Origin: Aggregatibacter actinomycetemcomitans
GTDB lineage: Bacteria; Pseudomonadota; Gammaproteobacteria; Enterobacterales; Pasteurellaceae
Length of the DNA stretch: 64,000 bases
Assembly (NCBI GenBank): GCA_017160915.1
Contig: JACAWG010000073.1
Span: forward strand, 65,514-129,513
Reading direction: 5' to 3'
In this document: piece after piece, positions 26,988 through 34,496 of the stretch
Position numbering within the stretch: position 1 is the first letter of the stretch
How the letters are laid out: each line of letters begins with the position of its first letter
Program-made: the position numbers and the translations under genes
Notes under the pieces: model-generated
Databases searched by the model: none
Seen by the model: the letters and a program-made list of their open reading frames with translations, nothing else
Told to the model about the DNA's origin: nothing

Positions 26988-28250
26988 CTAATCATCAGGC
27001 CGTTCATTCCTCGCCAACCAAACCGCGAGAAAAAACCATACCACGCACACCGGCACGGTGAGCCATGAGATGGCGGTGAGGCTGAGTCCTGCGGCGGTCA
27101 AGCCTGCGTAGCTCCACGAGCCGATTTGGTCGCCCGAGCGGTAAACCACGGTGTCGATGACGTTTTTGGCTTTATAGCGGTCTTCGCGCGAGAGGCGGGT
27201 GAACAGAACTTCGCGCGACGGTCGGGTGAAGGCGAAATTGCTGACGCGGCGCGCCACTTGTACCAACACGAAAACCGCCACGGTCGGATAAACGGCGAGC
27301 AGGGCGAAGCTGCCTGCGCTTAAGAGCGGCAGGATTGCCAGCACGGGGATAATGCCGAGGTATTTCATCATGCGTCCCGTCAAGCCGAGCTGGAAAATCA
27401 GCGTCAGGCTGTTCACCCACAAATCGATATTGGCGAAAAACGCCGTGCGCTCGGCGCGGTCGGTCAGGTTGGCGTTCACAATGTCCGCCTGTTGGAAATA
27501 CAGCACGGTGGACGTCGTCGAATAAAGCAGAATAAAGGCGGAAATGCCCAGCAGATAAGGCGATTGGAAGGTGCGTTTCAAGCCGTCCAGCACGCCGCCG
27601 CCGATTTCGCCCTGCGACGCCTTCGCATCGCTTTCGCTTTCCACTTCCTGATTGCCCAAGCGGGAAATGCGTTTTGCCGACAACACCGCCACTTCCAGCA
27701 AGACCAACGAAAGGGCAAGCCAGATGTAGTTGTTGAAGGTATCGGAAAGCGCGGAAACGAACGCCGAGCCTGCAATGCCGCCCACCGTTGCGCCCGTGGC
27801 AAGAAAGCCGAACAAGCGTTTGCCTTGTTCGGTGCTGAAAACGTCGGACATCAGCGACCAAAACACCGACACCACAAACAGGTTGAACACAGACACCCAA
27901 ATAAAGAAAATCCGCCCCGTCCAAACCAGCACATCGCCCGTCGCCGTTGCCATCAGCACGGCGAAAATGCCCAAATTGAGCATAAAAAAGCGGTAGGCAA
28001 TGGCGATAAACTGTTCGCGCCGCCAGCGTTTGACCAAATAGCCGTAAAGCGGCGTAAGCGCGAGCATTGCCACCAACGTCCCGCCAAACAGCCAAGTCAA
28101 CTGCTTCACGCCGCCCGCCGCGCCCAGCTCGTCGCGAATCGGGCGCAGAGTGTAATAGGCAAGAAACAGCACGAAAACATACAGCCAAGACCACCAAAGC
28201 GCGCGCCGCTCGTTGGGCTTGACATCGACAATTTTTGAAAAATCAAACAT
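26988..28250 (-). CDS. MFS/nucleotide-translocase-like transporter
   Basis: A ~420-residue protein with about 12 membrane segments. 'FLAYYTLRPIRDELGAAGG' near the N-terminus matches the 'RPxRDxxG' signature of the NTP/NDP exchange (Tlc-like) branch, and the charged loops ('KRWRRE', 'RRVSNFAFTRPSREVLFTRL') fit the free-living bacterial members of it. Substrate not known; bacterial versions outside obligate intracellular species are not characterised to my knowledge. Start: GTG at 28262 or ATG at 28250; neither has a strong ribosome site, ATG is chosen. GC-rich, Neisseria-like. Confidence 0.75.
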   Translation of the reverse strand: MFDFSKIVDVKPNERRALWWSWLYVFVLFLAYYTLRPIRDELGAAGGVKQLTWLFGGTLVAMLALTPLYGYLVKRWRREQFIAIAYRFFMLNLGIFAVLMATATGDVLVWTGRIFFIWVSVFNLFVVSVFWSLMSDVFSTEQGKRLFGFLATGATVGGIAGSAFVSALSDTFNNYIWLALSLVLLEVAVLSAKRISRLGNQEVESESDAKASQGEIGGGVLDGLKRTFQSPYLLGISAFILLYSTTSTVLYFQQADIVNANLTDRAERTAFFANIDLWVNSLTLIFQLGLTGRMMKYLGIIPVLAILPLLSAGSFALLAVYPTVAVFVLVQVARRVSNFAFTRPSREVLFTRLSREDRYKAKNVIDTVVYRSGDQIGSWSYAGLTAAGLSLTAISWLTVPVCVVWFFLAVWLARNERPDD

Positions 28251-28290
28251 CACTAAATTCACGAGTTAAATATAGGGGCTGGATACCGAA

Positions 28291-29100
28291 TTATTTTGCT
28301 TTCCACTGCGGCACAGCTTTTTTAAACTTGCCGGAATCCACCACCGCGCCGTCTTCCGCCACGTTGTACACGCCGTTCAAATCCACTTCCACCGCGCGCA
28401 CGGTCGCATCCACCACCGCATCGATATGCACGCCCGCATAGCCTTCCGGCGCGGCATCAAAGCCCGATTTGCCGCCGTAAATCCAGCCGTAGCGCAGCAC
28501 CACCGGCGTGAATTTTCCCGCCAGCGTTTGCGTTTCCAGCGACTTGATCGACTTCACCGATTCGCCGTACATCGGGTCGTTTTCATCAAACCACGCCCCG
28601 TCTTCCGCCACAGGCTTGTCGCTCGGCGCGTAATACATAAAACTTTGGGTGATGTATTTCTTCACGCCCGCCTTTTCCGCTGCAGCAATCAGGTTTTTCG
28701 TGCCTTCGATACGGATTTTGCTGTCGCGTTTCAAACCCTCCGCCATCTCCGCCTCCTTCAAACCCTTCGGCAAAGAAGACAACTCGTTAATCACCACATC
28801 AGGCTTGGCGTCCGCCACCGCCTTTTCCAGCGCCGCCGCATCAAACACATCCAGCACCACAGGCTTCACGCCCGCCGCTTCCAAGCCCTTCGCCTTATCC
28901 GCACTGCGCGTCGTGCCATACACCGTATAGCCCTTTTCCACCAAGGCTTTGCCCAGCGGCGCACCAATCACGCCCGTCGAACCTGCAAGAAAAACCGTCT
29001 CCGCCTTCGGCGCCGCATCCCCTGCCTTATCCTGACTGCACGCCACCAACGCCGCGCAGCCCATTAAAAGTGCGGTCAATTTCAACCCTGTTTTTTTCAT
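28291..29100 (-). CDS. lipoprotein carrying an NAD-dependent epimerase-like (SDR) domain
   Basis: A 269-residue protein: lipoprotein signal with lipobox 'LVAC' (Cys21), short linker, then an extended-SDR Rossmann domain ('VFLAGSTGVIGAPLGKALVEKG'). 'VYGTTRSADKAKGLEAAGV', 'DVVINELSSLP' and 'GTKNLIAAAEKAGVKKYITQS' are usual epimerase blocks. I do not see the canonical catalytic YxxxK at its usual place ('YYAPSDK' and 'YGESVK' are the nearest). A Rossmann enzyme exported as a lipoprotein is unusual because periplasm has little NAD(P). Codons 8-12 of the signal peptide are an uptake word (29066-29079). Open frame extends 19 codons upstream; ATG 29100 chosen. Confidence 0.75.
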   Translation of the reverse strand: MKKTGLKLTALLMGCAALVACSQDKAGDAAPKAETVFLAGSTGVIGAPLGKALVEKGYTVYGTTRSADKAKGLEAAGVKPVVLDVFDAAALEKAVADAKPDVVINELSSLPKGLKEAEMAEGLKRDSKIRIEGTKNLIAAAEKAGVKKYITQSFMYYAPSDKPVAEDGAWFDENDPMYGESVKSIKSLETQTLAGKFTPVVLRYGWIYGGKSGFDAAPEGYAGVHIDAVVDATVRAVEVDLNGVYNVAEDGAVVDSGKFKKAVPQWKAK

Positions 29101-29346
29101 AAATAACCTCTTGAAAATGCGTAAAAAAATCAGCGAATTGTAACATCGTGGATACAAAAAGAAAAATCAGCCCTGCCGCTCCCGAAAACGCAAAATACCC
29201 CAAAACCATGCCCTCGGCAGCTCGGCAAAGGTCGCACAGCAAACAGATTTGAGGAATATTGCGACGGGAAAATTTCGAGAACCCCGTCGCCTGATACGGA
29301 AAACCGCCGACAAAGTGCGGTCGGTTTTTTCGGTGTTTTTTAAAGC

Positions 29347-29379
29347 AAAGGTCGTCTGAAAAATTTTCAGACGACCTTT
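29347..29379. terminator. terminator made of an inverted neisserial uptake-sequence pair
   Basis: AGGTCGTCTGAA (29349-29360) and its inverse TTCAGACGACCT (29366-29377) form a stem, ending in T. This 12-mer is the uptake-sequence dialect known from the Neisseria mucosa group. A Haemophilus-type uptake word lies only ~30 bases before it (~29314). Confidence 0.85.
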
Positions 29380-29454
29380 TAGCGTTTTATTCGTATTTGA
29401 ATCCGTAGTAATCCGCCCAACCACGCAAAAACCGGATTGTGCGTATCTCACTAA

Positions 29455-29566
29455 CGTGCACAAAAAAAATGGGAAATTTGTGCACGTTGTATTAATATGC
29501 ACAAAATATTCGAAATATTGTGCACGTTATCCAAACCTGCACAAGGAGCAACGCATTTTTGTGCAT
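29455..29566. promoter_or_regulatory. array of three palindromic TGCACAAA/TTTGTGCA sites before fic
   Basis: Half-sites: left TGCACAAA/G at 29457, 29498 and 29538; right TTTGTGCA, ATTGTGCA and TTTGTGCA ending at 29484, 29524 and 29565. Each pair spans 27-28 bp, and the pair centres (29470.5, 29511, 29551.5) are 40.5 bp apart, so the region is a degenerate tandem repeat of 40-41 bp. It ends 14 bases before the fic start and would cover the promoter. A DNA-binding protein, possibly Fic itself through its C-terminal helix-turn-helix, is the natural candidate to bind it. Confidence 0.75.
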
Positions 29567-29579
29567 GAAGGAAGCAATA

Positions 29580-30653
29580 ATGAACGACTACCAAATTCCC
29601 GATTTATTTGCCTTGGGTGAAATAGAAAGCAAAGCCGTGTTGAAAGCCTGTAATGCGGCTCATCAGGCATTGGGCGAGTTGAAAGGTGTGGTGCAGACCA
29701 TGCCGAACCAGAATATCCTGTTGGGGACATTGCCTTTGCAGGAAGCAAAAGAAAGCTCGGAAATTGAAAACATCATCACCACGCAGGACGATTTGTATCA
29801 AAGCAATGCCGCTACGCAACAATTCACCACGGTAGCGGCGAAAGAAGTCCATTATTACGCACAAGCCATGTCGTTGGGCTTTGAGTCCGTCCGTTCGGAC
29901 AGGCTGATTACCCTGAACCTGATTAAAGAAATTCAGGCGGCGTTGGAAGGGAACAATGCCGGCTTCAGAAAACAGCAGGGAACGGGGCTGGTGAACCAAA
30001 CGACAAAAGAAGTCGTTTATATGCCGCCGCAACATCCTGCCGATATTGAAAAATATATGTCTGATTTGGAAAGGTTTATCAACGATTCGGCACAATTAGA
30101 TTACGATCCGCTGGTCAAAATGGCATTGATTCACCACCAGTTTGAAAGCATCCACCCGTTTTACGACGGAAACGGTCGGACAGGACGGATTTTGAATATC
30201 CTGTATCTGATTCAACAGGATTTGTTGGACACGCCGATTCTGTATCTTTCCCGATATATCAATCGAAACAAAGCAAAATACTACCAATTATTGCAGTCGG
30301 TACGCGACAGTCAGAACTGGGAGACGTGGCTGGTGTTTATGCTGAACGGCATCATGGAAACCGCGAAACGGACAGTTGTATTAATCAATGGAATCAAAAT
30401 ATTAATGCAACAACACAAACAGCTTATCCGTACCGAACTGCCGCAGATTTACAGCCATGAACTGATTAACAATCTGTACAAACACCCTTACACCAAAATC
30501 GATTTTGTCGTACGCGACTGCCAAATCCACCGCAATACCGCAAGAACCCGCTTGGAGGCGTTGGTTGAAATCGGTATTTTGAGGAAGGAAAAAATCGGAA
30601 AAGAAAATTTTTATATTAATGTGGCGTTGTATGGGTTGTTGATGGCGCAGTGA
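29580..30653 (+). CDS. fic: Fic domain protein, class II, with C-terminal winged helix
   Basis: A 357-residue protein. The inhibitory motif [S/T]xxxE[G/N] appears as 'SSEIEN' (residues 59-64) N-terminal of the Fic core, which defines class II; the catalytic motif is 'HPFYDGNGRTGR' (192-203) with all key residues (His, Asp, two Gly, Asn, Arg). The last ~75 residues look like a winged helix-turn-helix ('YTKIDFVVRDCQIHRNTARTR'). Such proteins usually transfer AMP from ATP to a hydroxyl of a target protein; the target is unknown. ATG 29580 has GAAGGA upstream; the upstream in-frame codons lie inside the operator array. Confidence 0.9.
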   Translation: MNDYQIPDLFALGEIESKAVLKACNAAHQALGELKGVVQTMPNQNILLGTLPLQEAKESSEIENIITTQDDLYQSNAATQQFTTVAAKEVHYYAQAMSLGFESVRSDRLITLNLIKEIQAALEGNNAGFRKQQGTGLVNQTTKEVVYMPPQHPADIEKYMSDLERFINDSAQLDYDPLVKMALIHHQFESIHPFYDGNGRTGRILNILYLIQQDLLDTPILYLSRYINRNKAKYYQLLQSVRDSQNWETWLVFMLNGIMETAKRTVVLINGIKILMQQHKQLIRTELPQIYSHELINNLYKHPYTKIDFVVRDCQIHRNTARTRLEALVEIGILRKEKIGKENFYINVALYGLLMAQ

Positions 30654-30711
30654 GGTGAATGAGCCTGAAAAAGCCAACTTCAATTATATTTGTTTACTAA
30701 AAGATAAAAGA

Positions 30712-32028
30712 ATGATGAAAAGTTTTGACTTTAAATTGTGGTCGGCATTTTTGCTGATTATGTTTATTCCAACGGTAATCAATACTCTCAGACTGCATTT
30801 TATCGGCGCAATGCCGAATGACTGGGGATTTAATATCGCCAGTCAAATTCAATGGTTGAATATTATTTATGAAGTCATTAAAGAAATGCTCTTAGTGCCA
30901 CTGTTTTTTATGCTGGCGCAAGCATTGAAGGAAAATAAAACGGCATTAATCAATAATGCGCTCGGCGGTTTGTTATTGGTGGCTGTCATACACACAGCGG
31001 TTTCGGCAGTAATATTTTTCTCGGCAGAAACCTTGGTGGCGGGATTAAATCAAGACCCTGCTTTGGTTCATAAAACCGCACACTACATCAAGTTGGAATC
31101 CATTGCGATTATGTTATCGGTGGCAACGGAATATCTGATTGTTTATCTGGCGATTACGGATGATTATAAGAATCTGATTAAATTGTCCTTATTGAAAATC
31201 GGTTTGTTGGTTGTATCGGATATTTTCTTGATTTCAGATTGGAGTATTTCGTTAAAATTGGGCGTAAATGGGATTGCTATATCCAATATTTTAATCAATG
31301 GCATATTGACCCTATTTATTTTGTCCAACGGCGTAATCCGTCGATTTATCGGGTTGCACCATTTTTATTTTGATAAAAAATGGTTTAAACAATGGTTGAG
31401 ATTAGGAGCATTTTCAGGACTGGAATCACTGATTAGAAATACCGTTTTTGTATTAATGATCTTAGGGATGGTTAATCAAATTGGTGAGCAAGGCGCGTAT
31501 TGGATTGCCAACAGTATTATCTGGGGCATTCTGCTTGTGCCATCACTGGCTTTGGCTGAAGTGGTTAAACGGGATGTGGCAACAGATACTTCGGCAATTC
31601 TTGCGAATACACCGTTTTATATGAGATTGACGGTGATATTTGCTGTGTTGTGGTTGCTTTCCATGCCTGCGTGGGAATGGTTTTTAAGCCATATTTTGAA
31701 AACGGCGGATATAAAAACCGTAACCGATATTATGAAGCTGCAAACGGTGTTTTATATTACATTTATGTTCAATAACGGCATATTGGATTCGACGATTAAA
31801 GGTTTGGGTATCACAAAGTATATGCTGTATCAGTCGATTGTGATTGATATTGTGTACTACAGTTGTGTGTTTGCAGCGTATAAAATGGGGTTTATCGAGA
31901 TGTCGCTAACCAATATTTCGTTGATTTTCGGCTTCGGCATGCTGACGGATATTTTCCCGACAGCTTGGCTGTACATAAAAGCATTGCGTAAAGAGAATAT
32001 TCAATTGTCTCAGATTAAATGGATTTAA
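30712..32028 (+). CDS. MATE-like multidrug/flippase membrane transporter
   Basis: A ~438-residue protein with about 12 hydrophobic segments and the MATE-type pattern (internal repeat of two six-segment halves; 'LGVNGIAISNILINGILTLFIL' type end of the first half). Lower GC than the genes around it. The substrate is unknown. Starts at ATG 30712 or 30715; a frame from GTG 30655 would overlap the fic end region and lacks support. Short distance (58 bp) after fic on the same strand allows cotranscription, so it could be linked to Fic. Followed by a neisserial uptake-sequence terminator. Confidence 0.75.
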   Translation: MMKSFDFKLWSAFLLIMFIPTVINTLRLHFIGAMPNDWGFNIASQIQWLNIIYEVIKEMLLVPLFFMLAQALKENKTALINNALGGLLLVAVIHTAVSAVIFFSAETLVAGLNQDPALVHKTAHYIKLESIAIMLSVATEYLIVYLAITDDYKNLIKLSLLKIGLLVVSDIFLISDWSISLKLGVNGIAISNILINGILTLFILSNGVIRRFIGLHHFYFDKKWFKQWLRLGAFSGLESLIRNTVFVLMILGMVNQIGEQGAYWIANSIIWGILLVPSLALAEVVKRDVATDTSAILANTPFYMRLTVIFAVLWLLSMPAWEWFLSHILKTADIKTVTDIMKLQTVFYITFMFNNGILDSTIKGLGITKYMLYQSIVIDIVYYSCVFAAYKMGFIEMSLTNISLIFGFGMLTDIFPTAWLYIKALRKENIQLSQIKWI

Positions 32029-32036
32029 TGACTTTA

Positions 32037-32071
32037 AAAGGTCGTCTGAAAACTTTTTTCAGACGACCTTT
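32037..32071. terminator. terminator made of an inverted neisserial uptake-sequence pair
   Basis: AGGTCGTCTGAA (32039-32050) and TTCAGACGACCT (32058-32069) separated by 7 bases, between two convergent genes. Confidence 0.88.
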
Positions 32072-32090
32072 CCCATACCCCCCCAACAAA

Positions 32091-32663
32091 CTACTCTCCC
32101 CCACCTGCCACATTCACCCCTTCCCCAATCTTATAAAACTGTCCGCCGGCGATATAGTGCAGGGTTTTCAGTTCGTCCGGGGCTTCGTCGAATTGCCAGT
32201 GTCCGCGGTTGAAAATGCGGTCGTCCGCCCATGCGGCGAGGACTTCGCCGATGAAGAGGTCGTGTTTTTGGTGGTTGTCGGGTTCGGGGATGACTTTGCA
32301 GACAATCCACGCGGCGCAGCCTTCCACCAGCGGTACGTCGAAGCCGTCTTGGTAAAACAGCTTCAGTTTGTCTAGTTTGGCGGGGTTTTCTTTGCGGCTT
32401 TCGCCCATTGCCATCACCAATTCGGCTTGTGCGGCGACGGGGATTTGCACGGCGAAATAACCGCTTTTTTCAATCAGCCCGCGCGTGTAGGCGGCTTTGT
32501 CGATGATAATCATCAGCTTGGGCGTGGGCAAATAATCTATGGCGCACACCCATGAGGCGGACATGACGTTTTCCACGCCGTCGGCTTTGGCGGAAATCAT
32601 GGTGGTCGGGCCGTGGTTGATGAGGCGGTAGTATTTTTCGAGTTCGACAGGTTTGATTGCCAT
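32091..32663 (-). CDS. flavin reductase-like domain protein
   Basis: A 190-residue FMN-binding split-barrel protein of the flavin reductase/DIM6-NTAB family; 'GPTTMISAKADGVENVMSASW' is the FMN-phosphate region typical of the family (Ser/Thr and Asn-x-Met-x-x-x-W). No membrane segment or signal. It may reduce flavin or act as an FMN-dependent oxidoreductase with the old yellow enzyme gene next to it, same strand, 102 bp upstream. An uptake word (~32683-32695) sits before its start. GC-rich, Neisseria-like. Confidence 0.82.
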   Translation of the reverse strand: MAIKPVELEKYYRLINHGPTTMISAKADGVENVMSASWVCAIDYLPTPKLMIIIDKAAYTRGLIEKSGYFAVQIPVAAQAELVMAMGESRKENPAKLDKLKLFYQDGFDVPLVEGCAAWIVCKVIPEPDNHQKHDLFIGEVLAAWADDRIFNRGHWQFDEAPDELKTLHYIAGGQFYKIGEGVNVAGGGE

Positions 32664-32716
32664 TTTTTATTCCTTGTTTTGATAAAAGTGCGGTCAGATT
32701 TCGCGGCGTTTTTGCG

Positions 32717-32751
32717 TAGGGTGGGCTTCAGTCCACCGTTTCAGACGACAT
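32717..32751. repeat. Neisseria-type intergenic repeat and uptake-sequence variant
   Basis: gtagggtgggcttcagtcca (32716 onward) is a motif common between neisserial genes; immediately after it TTCAGACGACAT (32740-32751) is the inverse of an uptake sequence with core GTCGTCTGAA. Confidence 0.6.
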
Positions 32752-32765
32752 CGGCGATTGGCGGA

Positions 32766-33902
32766 TTAAATATCCACCGCCTGCCATGCTTTGCCTTTCA
32801 CCGGCGGAAGCCACGCGCCGCCTTCTATGCTCATTGCCCACAAGCGGCTTGGAATGCCGTAGTGGTCGGCTTTGGCGGGATCAAGTTCGGTAACGATGTC
32901 GTCTGTGCGGTTTTCGCGGATTAAGGTGGCGATATTCGGATTAATCATCACGGCTTTACCCAGTGCGATAAATTCTGCCCAGCCGGTTTGGTAGGCGGCA
33001 AGGATTTGTTCTGCGGAAAACAGGCTGCCCACGCCGATCAGCGGGAGTTTGCCGCCGATGCGTTCGTGGATAAGCTGCATACGGGTGAGCTTGGTGTCCG
33101 CGCCGCGGCGGGCTTTTTTGTAGAAATCCCAAAGGGAAACGTGCAAATATTGCAGCGGTTTTTGCACTAAGGCGTCAATCAGCGCGAAGGTGTCCGCCAT
33201 GGTTAAGCCGTCCTCGCCGCCTTCTTCGGGGGAGAAACGGTAGCCGATGATGAAGTCGGGGCGGTTGTGTTTTTCGCGCACGGCGTTGACGGCATCGACC
33301 ACGGCAAGCGGGAAGTGCAGGCGGTTTTCAAGGCTGCCGCCCCATTCGTCTGTGCGGCGGTTGCTTTGTGCCGAGAAGAATTGTTGGATTAAATAGCCGT
33401 TCGCACCGTGGATTTCCACGCCGTCGAAGCCTGCTTGAATCGCTAAATCGGCGGCGTTGGCGAAACTTGCGATGAGTTCGCGCACTTCACCGTCCGTTAA
33501 AGCACGGCTGCCCGTGGCTTCGTCATCAGAAGGGGCGACTTTGTCTTTGCCGTTTAACAAGTCGTTTAACGCAAGTTTGCCGCCGTGATGGAGCTGCAAA
33601 ATGGCTTTTGCGCCTTGTGCTTTAATCACGTCAGCCGTTTCTTTCAAACTCGCTAATTGGCTGGCGTGAATCGCTTCAGGCTGACCGTGGAATGCCTTGC
33701 CGCCATCAGCCACTAAGGTTGCTGCGGCAATAAACAAGCCGATGTCTTCTGCGCGATTGTGCAGGAAATAGCGCTCTTCTTCGCTGATCGTGCCGTCATC
33801 GTGCGAAGCAAAATGCGTCATCGGCGCAACTGCTAAGCGGTTTTTAATGATGATGCCGTTGTTTAAGGTGTAAGGCTCAAAGAGCGGTTGGAATTTGTTC
33901 AT
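32766..33902 (-). CDS. old yellow enzyme family NADH:flavin oxidoreductase
   Basis: A ~378-residue TIM-barrel FMN enzyme. 'IKNRLAVAPMTHFASHDDGT' is the N-terminal FMN-binding region and 'FDGVEIHGANGYLIQQFFS' with '...NRRTDEWGGSLENR' is the OYE hallmark containing the substrate-binding His/Asn pair. Reduces activated C=C bonds such as 2-enones with NAD(P)H. The ATG at 33902 is used; the frame from TTG 33917 adds five residues. Its resemblance is to YqiG/NamA-like enzymes of oral bacteria. GC-rich; paired with the flavin reductase. Confidence 0.88.
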   Translation of the reverse strand: MNKFQPLFEPYTLNNGIIIKNRLAVAPMTHFASHDDGTISEEERYFLHNRAEDIGLFIAAATLVADGGKAFHGQPEAIHASQLASLKETADVIKAQGAKAILQLHHGGKLALNDLLNGKDKVAPSDDEATGSRALTDGEVRELIASFANAADLAIQAGFDGVEIHGANGYLIQQFFSAQSNRRTDEWGGSLENRLHFPLAVVDAVNAVREKHNRPDFIIGYRFSPEEGGEDGLTMADTFALIDALVQKPLQYLHVSLWDFYKKARRGADTKLTRMQLIHERIGGKLPLIGVGSLFSAEQILAAYQTGWAEFIALGKAVMINPNIATLIRENRTDDIVTELDPAKADHYGIPSRLWAMSIEGGAWLPPVKGKAWQAVDI

Positions 33903-33957
33903 GATTTGTTTTCTCAAGTAAGAGGCATTTTTGCCCGTCTTTTCCCGTCAAGGGTTA

Positions 33958-33993
33958 AGGTCGTCTGAAAGGGCGGGCAAAACCCACCCTGCG
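33958..33993. repeat. neisserial uptake sequence with adjoining GC-rich inverted repeat
   Basis: AGGTCGTCTGAA at 33958-33969, then gggcgggcaaaacccaccctgcg, a Neisseria-type intergenic repeat. Lies between the OYE gene and the NTF2-like gene. Confidence 0.65.
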
Positions 33994-33998
33994 TCCGA

Positions 33999-34379
33999 TT
34001 AATAATGCGCGTGGAAGATTTTGCTCACCACTTGCCATTTTCCGTTGATTTTCAATAGATTGAAATAGTCGGTAAAGCCGTAGCCGCTTAAATTGTCGGT
34101 ATCCACGCGGGCGGAAGCTGCCGTGCCTGTAATGTCGATATAGGCGATGGCGACCGTCGGGTCAGACGGTTTGAAGTGGTTGTCAATCACGGGGAACAGG
34201 CTTTCGGCAACAGGTCCGCCTGCCAATTCGCCGTTTTCGCCGACGCTGTACATCGTCGCCACATCATGAAAAGCGGGTTTCATGATTTCGCTTTTGGCTT
34301 GCTTGCCGCCTTCGGCATAATGACTCAATAAAACGTGTTCAATTGCTTTGTAATCAGCAGTATAAGTCGGTTTGTTCAT
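33999..34379 (-). CDS. NTF2-like (SnoaL-type) protein
   Basis: A 126-residue protein of the nuclear transport factor 2-like superfamily, putative lumazine-binding/SnoaL branch: an N-terminal helix ('DYKAIEHVLLSHYAEGGKQ'), an acidic/aromatic middle and the C-terminal strand pattern 'FTDYFNLLKINGKWQVVSKIFHAHY' typical of the family. These proteins are small enzymes or binding modules; function here unknown. Divergent from a LysR-type regulator with a 117-bp gap, so it is the likely target of that regulator, together with the OYE and flavin reductase genes behind it. Confidence 0.75.
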   Translation of the reverse strand: MNKPTYTADYKAIEHVLLSHYAEGGKQAKSEIMKPAFHDVATMYSVGENGELAGGPVAESLFPVIDNHFKPSDPTVAIAYIDITGTAASARVDTDNLSGYGFTDYFNLLKINGKWQVVSKIFHAHY

Positions 34380-34496
34380 AGCGGTTTCCTCATTGCTTCG
34401 TTAAAGATGAGGCTATTATAGCCCGCCATTTTAGATTGACTAGACAGCAAATTTATAATAGCTTGTTCAATCCAATTTGACAATCAGGTGCCAACC

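Noticed and set aside
27492-28238. 248-codon plus-strand frame opposite the MFS/translocase-like gene
   Set aside because: Shadow of GC-rich coding; low-complexity Arg/Gln/His sequence without features.
28426-29067. 213-codon plus-strand frame opposite the SDR lipoprotein gene
   Set aside because: Same reason; Arg/His-rich shadow frame with no motif.
29455-29566. Array upstream of fic as a CRISPR or iteron origin
   Set aside because: Only three units, each internally palindromic, adjacent to a gene start; no replication or cas genes. An operator array explains it better.
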